A stretch of 8,957 bases of DNA from Hyphomicrobiales bacterium (lineage in GTDB: Bacteria > Pseudomonadota > Alphaproteobacteria > Rhizobiales > Aestuariivirgaceae): the NCBI GenBank assembly GCA_027051995.1, contig JALUFY010000162.1, positions 1 to 8,957 on the forward strand. The letters are read 5' to 3'. The notes under the pieces were generated by a model. That model searched no databases. It was not told where the DNA came from and saw only the letters and a program-made list of their open reading frames with translations. This document shows, piece by piece, positions 6,541 through 8,957 of the stretch (positions are counted from its first letter, which is position 1; the number at the start of each line of letters is the position of its first letter). The translations under genes and the position numbers were made by a program.

Positions 6541-6996
6541 ATGCCAAGATGGATGCTCGCCCTGCCAACGGGATTGCCCGGACTATTGCTTGCCAGCATG
6601 ATGTTCTCCTCATCATCAGCTAGTGATTGCTCGCAAGCTCCATATTGCAAGGACATGCAAAGTTGTCCGGAAGCGGATCATTATTTCCGGCAATGCGGAA
6701 TGACCCGTCTGGACGGCGATGGTGACGGCATTCCCTGCGAGCGGCTGTGCGGCAAAACAAGAGCGGTCTATGAGATGCGCAGAAAAGCGGCGCAAGGCAT
6801 GCTTCCGTTTTCCGGCGGCAAGGGGCGCTCCAGCCAGTTCAAATGCGGAAGCAAACGCTATTGCCGCGAAATGGCGTCCTGCAGGGAAGCGCTGTTTTAT
6901 TTGCAAAAATGCGGCCTGACCCGGCTTGATGGCAATCATGACGGCATTCCCTGCAACAGTCTTTGCCGGGGGATGCGCAAGAGAAGAAGACGCTGA
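6541..6996 (+). CDS. Small secreted protein with two excalibur-like calcium-binding cysteine repeats
   Basis: The protein has 151 residues. The N-terminus is hydrophobic (ALPTGLPGLLLASMMF) and ends SSSSAS before the first cysteine, consistent with a signal peptide cut near residue 27-28. Two repeats follow with an exact 72-residue period: cysteines 30, 36, 42, 52, 66, 70 and then 102, 108, 114, 124, 138, 142. Each repeat ends in an acidic loop of the excalibur type: RLDGDGDGIPCE (56-67) and RLDGNHDGIPCN (128-139). In the second, one Asp is Asn and the Glu after Cys is Asn, so calcium binding may be weaker. The tail is RGMRKRRRR. The role is unknown; excalibur domains occur in secreted and surface proteins and beside nucleases. 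By hand count GC is about 55% over 6601-6960, against about 67% in a sampled part of dctM, suggesting separate ancestry. The start is uncertain: GGGG at 6525-6528 lies 12 bases upstream, and Met5 (6553) is an alternative. Confidence 0.8.
   Translation: MPRWMLALPTGLPGLLLASMMFSSSSASDCSQAPYCKDMQSCPEADHYFRQCGMTRLDGDGDGIPCERLCGKTRAVYEMRRKAAQGMLPFSGGKGRSSQFKCGSKRYCREMASCREALFYLQKCGLTRLDGNHDGIPCNSLCRGMRKRRRR
6628..6966 (+). repeat. Tandem protein-level duplication: two six-cysteine excalibur-like units
   Basis: Unit 1 (6628-6750) and unit 2 (6844-6966) encode the same cysteine spacing (6, 6, 10, 14, 4 residues between successive cysteines), shifted by exactly 216 bases. The DNA is mostly diverged, but GACGGCATTCCCTGC is identical at 6724-6738 and 6940-6954. 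Shared residues include YC-x-M-x-SC-x-EA, CG-x-TRLDG, DGIPC and LC. This is an old internal duplication with a basic linker (residues 71-101) between units. Confidence 0.8.
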
Positions 6997-7033
6997 CATC
7001 CTCATCATGGGCGGCTGGCGGGAGCAAGATTTC

Positions 7034-7483
7034 TCACACCCCCGGCGCGGCCAGCGAGCCGAAGCGGGTCTTGATGCGCGCGAACAGGCCGTCGCGCACC
7101 ATGCGGTAGGCGTCCAGAATCTGTTCGCGCGAGCCTGAGAAGGCGGAAGGGTCCTGCGTGGGCCAGTATTCCACCTCCACCGCCTCGGTGCGCGTCAGTT
7201 CCATGGCGTGATGATGAGCCTCCGGCGACAGGGTGATGATGAGATCGAAGGCCCCCTCGTCCAGATCGGAAAAGCTCTTGGCGCGGAAAGTTTCCAGCCC
7301 GATGCCCATTTCGTCCATCACCGCGATGACGAAGGGATCGGCCCCCTCCTGCTCCGGGCGCACGCCGCACGAATCGACGAAGACGTGCGCCCCGTAGAGA
7401 TGCTTCATCAGCGCCTCGGCCATGGGCGAGCGGAAGGCGTTGAGCGTGCAGGCGAAGAGCACCGAACCGGGCAGAGCAGCCAT
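7034..7483 (-). CDS. Divergent low-molecular-weight protein tyrosine phosphatase family protein
   Basis: A 149-residue cytoplasmic protein of the LMW-PTP/arsenate reductase fold. The N-terminal strand and P-loop read VLFACTLNAFRSPMAEAL, giving the phosphate-binding CX5RS signature with C12 as nucleophile, R18 and S19. D111 in TQDPSAF is the expected general acid. Odd points: the loop has Leu and Phe where many LMW-PTPs have Gly and a second Cys (CxGNxCRS), and the acid loop lacks the tyrosines of the usual DPYY. The only other cysteine is C39, so the redox cysteines of thioredoxin-linked ArsC enzymes are absent and arsenate reduction is unlikely. It starts 2 bases after the UPF0262 stop, last in the hisD - UPF0262 - phosphatase cluster, an arrangement familiar in Alphaproteobacteria. 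The substrate is unknown. Confidence 0.85.
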   Translation of the reverse strand: MAALPGSVLFACTLNAFRSPMAEALMKHLYGAHVFVDSCGVRPEQEGADPFVIAVMDEMGIGLETFRAKSFSDLDEGAFDLIITLSPEAHHHAMELTRTEAVEVEYWPTQDPSAFSGSREQILDAYRMVRDGLFARIKTRFGSLAAPGV

Positions 7484-7485
7484 GC

Positions 7486-7980
7486 CTATCCCCGCCAGTA
7501 GAGCACGGAAACCAGCGTGAACAGCCGCCGGGCGGTGGTGAAATCAGTTTCCACCTTGCCCTTCAGCCGCTCGCGCAGCAGCTCCGTGCCTTCGTTGTGC
7601 AGCCCCCGGCGGGCCATGTCGATGGTTTCGATGCGGCTGGGCGCGGCGGAGCGCACCGCCTCGTTGTAGGTCTCGCAGAGCATGAAATAGTCGCGCACCA
7701 CGCGGCGGAAGGGCGACAGGGCCAGGCCGATGGCCAGCACTGGCGCGCCGTTCTCGCGCGAAATGTCGAAGACCAGCTTCTTGTCCACGATGGACAGGCG
7801 CAGCTTGTATGGCCCCGGCCCGCGCCCGGTCACCGTAAAGCGGTTGTCCTGCAACAGGTCATAGATGGCCACCCGCCGCTCGTGATCGATGTCGGGCGAA
7901 GGCGTGCGCGCCAGGCTCTCGTCCAGCTCCACGTCAACGAGCCGTTCGCTCTCCGGCCAGTCCGTGCGCGCCTTTCCCAT
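7486..7980 (-). CDS. UPF0262 family protein (function unknown)
   Basis: A 164-residue soluble protein with no signal peptide or membrane span. It is recognised as UPF0262 by the conserved blocks [16 protein letters not shown] (28-43), [22 protein letters not shown] (88-103), [20 protein letters not shown] (120-139) and the end [16 protein letters not shown] (149-164). The family is essentially alphaproteobacterial and has no established biochemical role. The ATG at 7980 lies 6 bases after the hisD stop, inside the run TGATGATGGATG, so it is probably translated from the hisD message. Its stop is 2 bases before the phosphatase ATG. This tight packing suggests stable co-expression, but I infer no function from the neighbours because hisD is a general housekeeping gene. 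Confidence 0.93.
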   Translation of the reverse strand: MGKARTDWPESERLVDVELDESLARTPSPDIDHERRVAIYDLLQDNRFTVTGRGPGPYKLRLSIVDKKLVFDISRENGAPVLAIGLALSPFRRVVRDYFMLCETYNEAVRSAAPSRIETIDMARRGLHNEGTELLRERLKGKVETDFTTARRLFTLVSVLYWRG

Positions 7981-7986
7981 CCATCA

Positions 7987-8957
7987 TCACCCTGGCAGGT
8001 TCAGCCGCCGCGCCACCGAGCGCACATGGGCCTCCAGCCCCTCCGTTTCGGCCAGCAGCACCGCCGCCGGGCCGATATCAGCGAGCGATTCGCGCGTGCA
8101 GCGCAAAAGCGTCGTGCGCTTCATGAAATTGAGCACGTTCAGCCCCGAGGAGAAGCGCGCCGAGCGCGACGTGGGCAGCACGTGATTGGGCCCGGCCACG
8201 TAATCGCCCACCGCCTCCGGCGTGAAATGGCCGATGAAGATGGCCCCCGCGTGGCGCACCTTGCCCAGCAGGGCGTCCGGGTTCTCCACCGAAAGCTCCA
8301 GATGCTCCGGCGCGAAAGTGTCGGAGATGGCGGCGGCCTCGTCAAGGTCCTTCACAACGATGATGGCGCCGAAGTTCTCCCAGCTTTCGCCCGCGATGTC
8401 CGCCTTGGGCAGGGTGGCGAGCTGCTCCTCCACGGCGCGCGCCACGGCCCGCGCCAGCTCCGCGTCCGGCGTCAGCAGAATGGACTGGGCGGCGCGGTCA
8501 TGTTCGGCTTGGGCCAGCAGGTCGGCGGCCAGCCAGTCGGGATCGGCGGACGAATCGGCGATGGCCAGCACCTCCGACGGCCCGGCGATCATGTCGATGC
8601 CGCACTTGCCGAAGACCTGCCGCTTGGCCTCGGCCACGAAGGCGTTGCCGGGGCCGACGATCATGTCCACCGGCCGGATGCTTCCGGTTCCATAAGCCAA
8701 GGCGGCGATGGCCTGCGCCCCGCCAATGCGCCAGACTTCGTCCACGCCGGCCACGTCCGCCGCCGCCAGCACCAGATCGTTGACCTGCCCTTCCGGCGTG
8801 GGCACCACCATGACCAGGCGGTTCACCCCGGCCACGCGGGCCGGCACGGCGTTCATCACCACCGAGGAGGGATAGGCGGCAAGCCCGCCGGGCACGTATA
8901 GTCCCGCCGCGTCCACCGGCGTCCAGCGGTGGCCGAGCTCCGCGCCGGTCTCGTCGG
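7987..8957 (-). CDS. hisD: Histidinol dehydrogenase, C-terminal ~75% (cut by right edge)
   Basis: HisD carries out the last two steps of histidine synthesis: NAD-dependent, zinc-requiring oxidation of L-histidinol via histidinal to histidine. The frame is open to the window end, and the codons before the GTG at 8916 read [13 protein letters not shown], normal HisD sequence, so that GTG is not the start. Counting from the first full codon (8955), 322 residues are visible. The zinc ligands known from the E. coli enzyme have counterparts: Q149 and H152 in LLAQAEHD, D251 in [10 protein letters not shown] and H310 in LEAHVRS. The catalytic Glu-His pair is E217-H218 in FAPEHLEL. The offset to E. 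coli numbering is constant (109-110), so about 110 N-terminal residues lie outside and the visible part is intact. It heads the visible hisD - UPF0262 - phosphatase set. Confidence 0.97.
   Translation of the reverse strand, partial: DETGAELGHRWTPVDAAGLYVPGGLAAYPSSVVMNAVPARVAGVNRLVMVVPTPEGQVNDLVLAAADVAGVDEVWRIGGAQAIAALAYGTGSIRPVDMIVGPGNAFVAEAKRQVFGKCGIDMIAGPSEVLAIADSSADPDWLAADLLAQAEHDRAAQSILLTPDAELARAVARAVEEQLATLPKADIAGESWENFGAIIVVKDLDEAAAISDTFAPEHLELSVENPDALLGKVRHAGAIFIGHFTPEAVGDYVAGPNHVLPTSRSARFSSGLNVLNFMKRTTLLRCTRESLADIGPAAVLLAETEGLEAHVRSVARRLNLPG

Noticed and set aside
6997..7033. Search for a bidirectional terminator between the convergent excalibur and phosphatase genes
   Set aside because: No stem with arms longer than a few bases and no T-run is visible in these 37 bases.
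7034..7483. Calling the phosphatase-family gene an arsenate reductase (arsC)
   Set aside because: Only two cysteines are present (12 and 39). The second and third redox cysteines of thioredoxin-linked ArsC are missing, and no ars genes are nearby.
7597..8901. A 434-residue open frame on the plus strand opposite UPF0262 and hisD
   Set aside because: His/Arg/Gly-rich composition typical of the reverse strand of high-GC genes. It spans two well-recognised genes and has no domain of its own.

Overview
The window is a GC-rich stretch of an alphaproteobacterial chromosome. The best taxonomic clue is the order hisD - UPF0262 - low-molecular-weight phosphatase. UPF0262 is a family known essentially from Alphaproteobacteria, and this gene order recurs there. 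The sequence does not allow a call to genus.

Layout from left to right. (1) Positions 1-3063, minus strand: a lactate-utilization operon read right to left as a GntR/FadR-type regulator, lutA, lutB, and the first 18 codons of a gene that is probably lutC. The enzyme genes overlap by 1-4 bases, which suggests translational coupling. (2) Positions 3064-3330: a 267-bp divergent control region with weak promoter candidates in both directions and two short palindromes. (3) Positions 3331-6492, plus strand: a complete three-part TRAP transporter, namely a secreted binding protein (dctP), a small membrane subunit (dctQ) and a large membrane subunit (dctM). A strong GC hairpin followed by TTTT lies between dctP and dctQ. 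(4) Positions 6541-6996, plus strand: a small secreted protein with two cysteine-rich, excalibur-like calcium-binding repeats. Its GC content is clearly lower than its neighbours'. (5) Positions 7034-8957, minus strand: a housekeeping cluster of hisD (cut by the right edge), a UPF0262 gene and a divergent low-molecular-weight phosphatase.

How the parts fit: the TRAP transporter and the lut operon share one control region with an FCD-type GntR regulator beside it. The simplest reading is a carboxylate uptake-and-oxidation module. A 2-hydroxy acid, most likely L-lactate, would be imported by DctPQM, oxidised to pyruvate by LutABC, and sensed by the regulator. The substrate is an inference from gene context and is not shown by the sequence.

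I did not find an exotic new system. The items most worth a second look are the proposed TRAP-Lut pairing, the hairpin between dctP and dctQ, the two-repeat excalibur protein, and the unusual phosphatase active-site loop. No gap between genes exceeds 300 bases. I see no tRNA, rRNA, CRISPR array, insertion sequence or attachment site.
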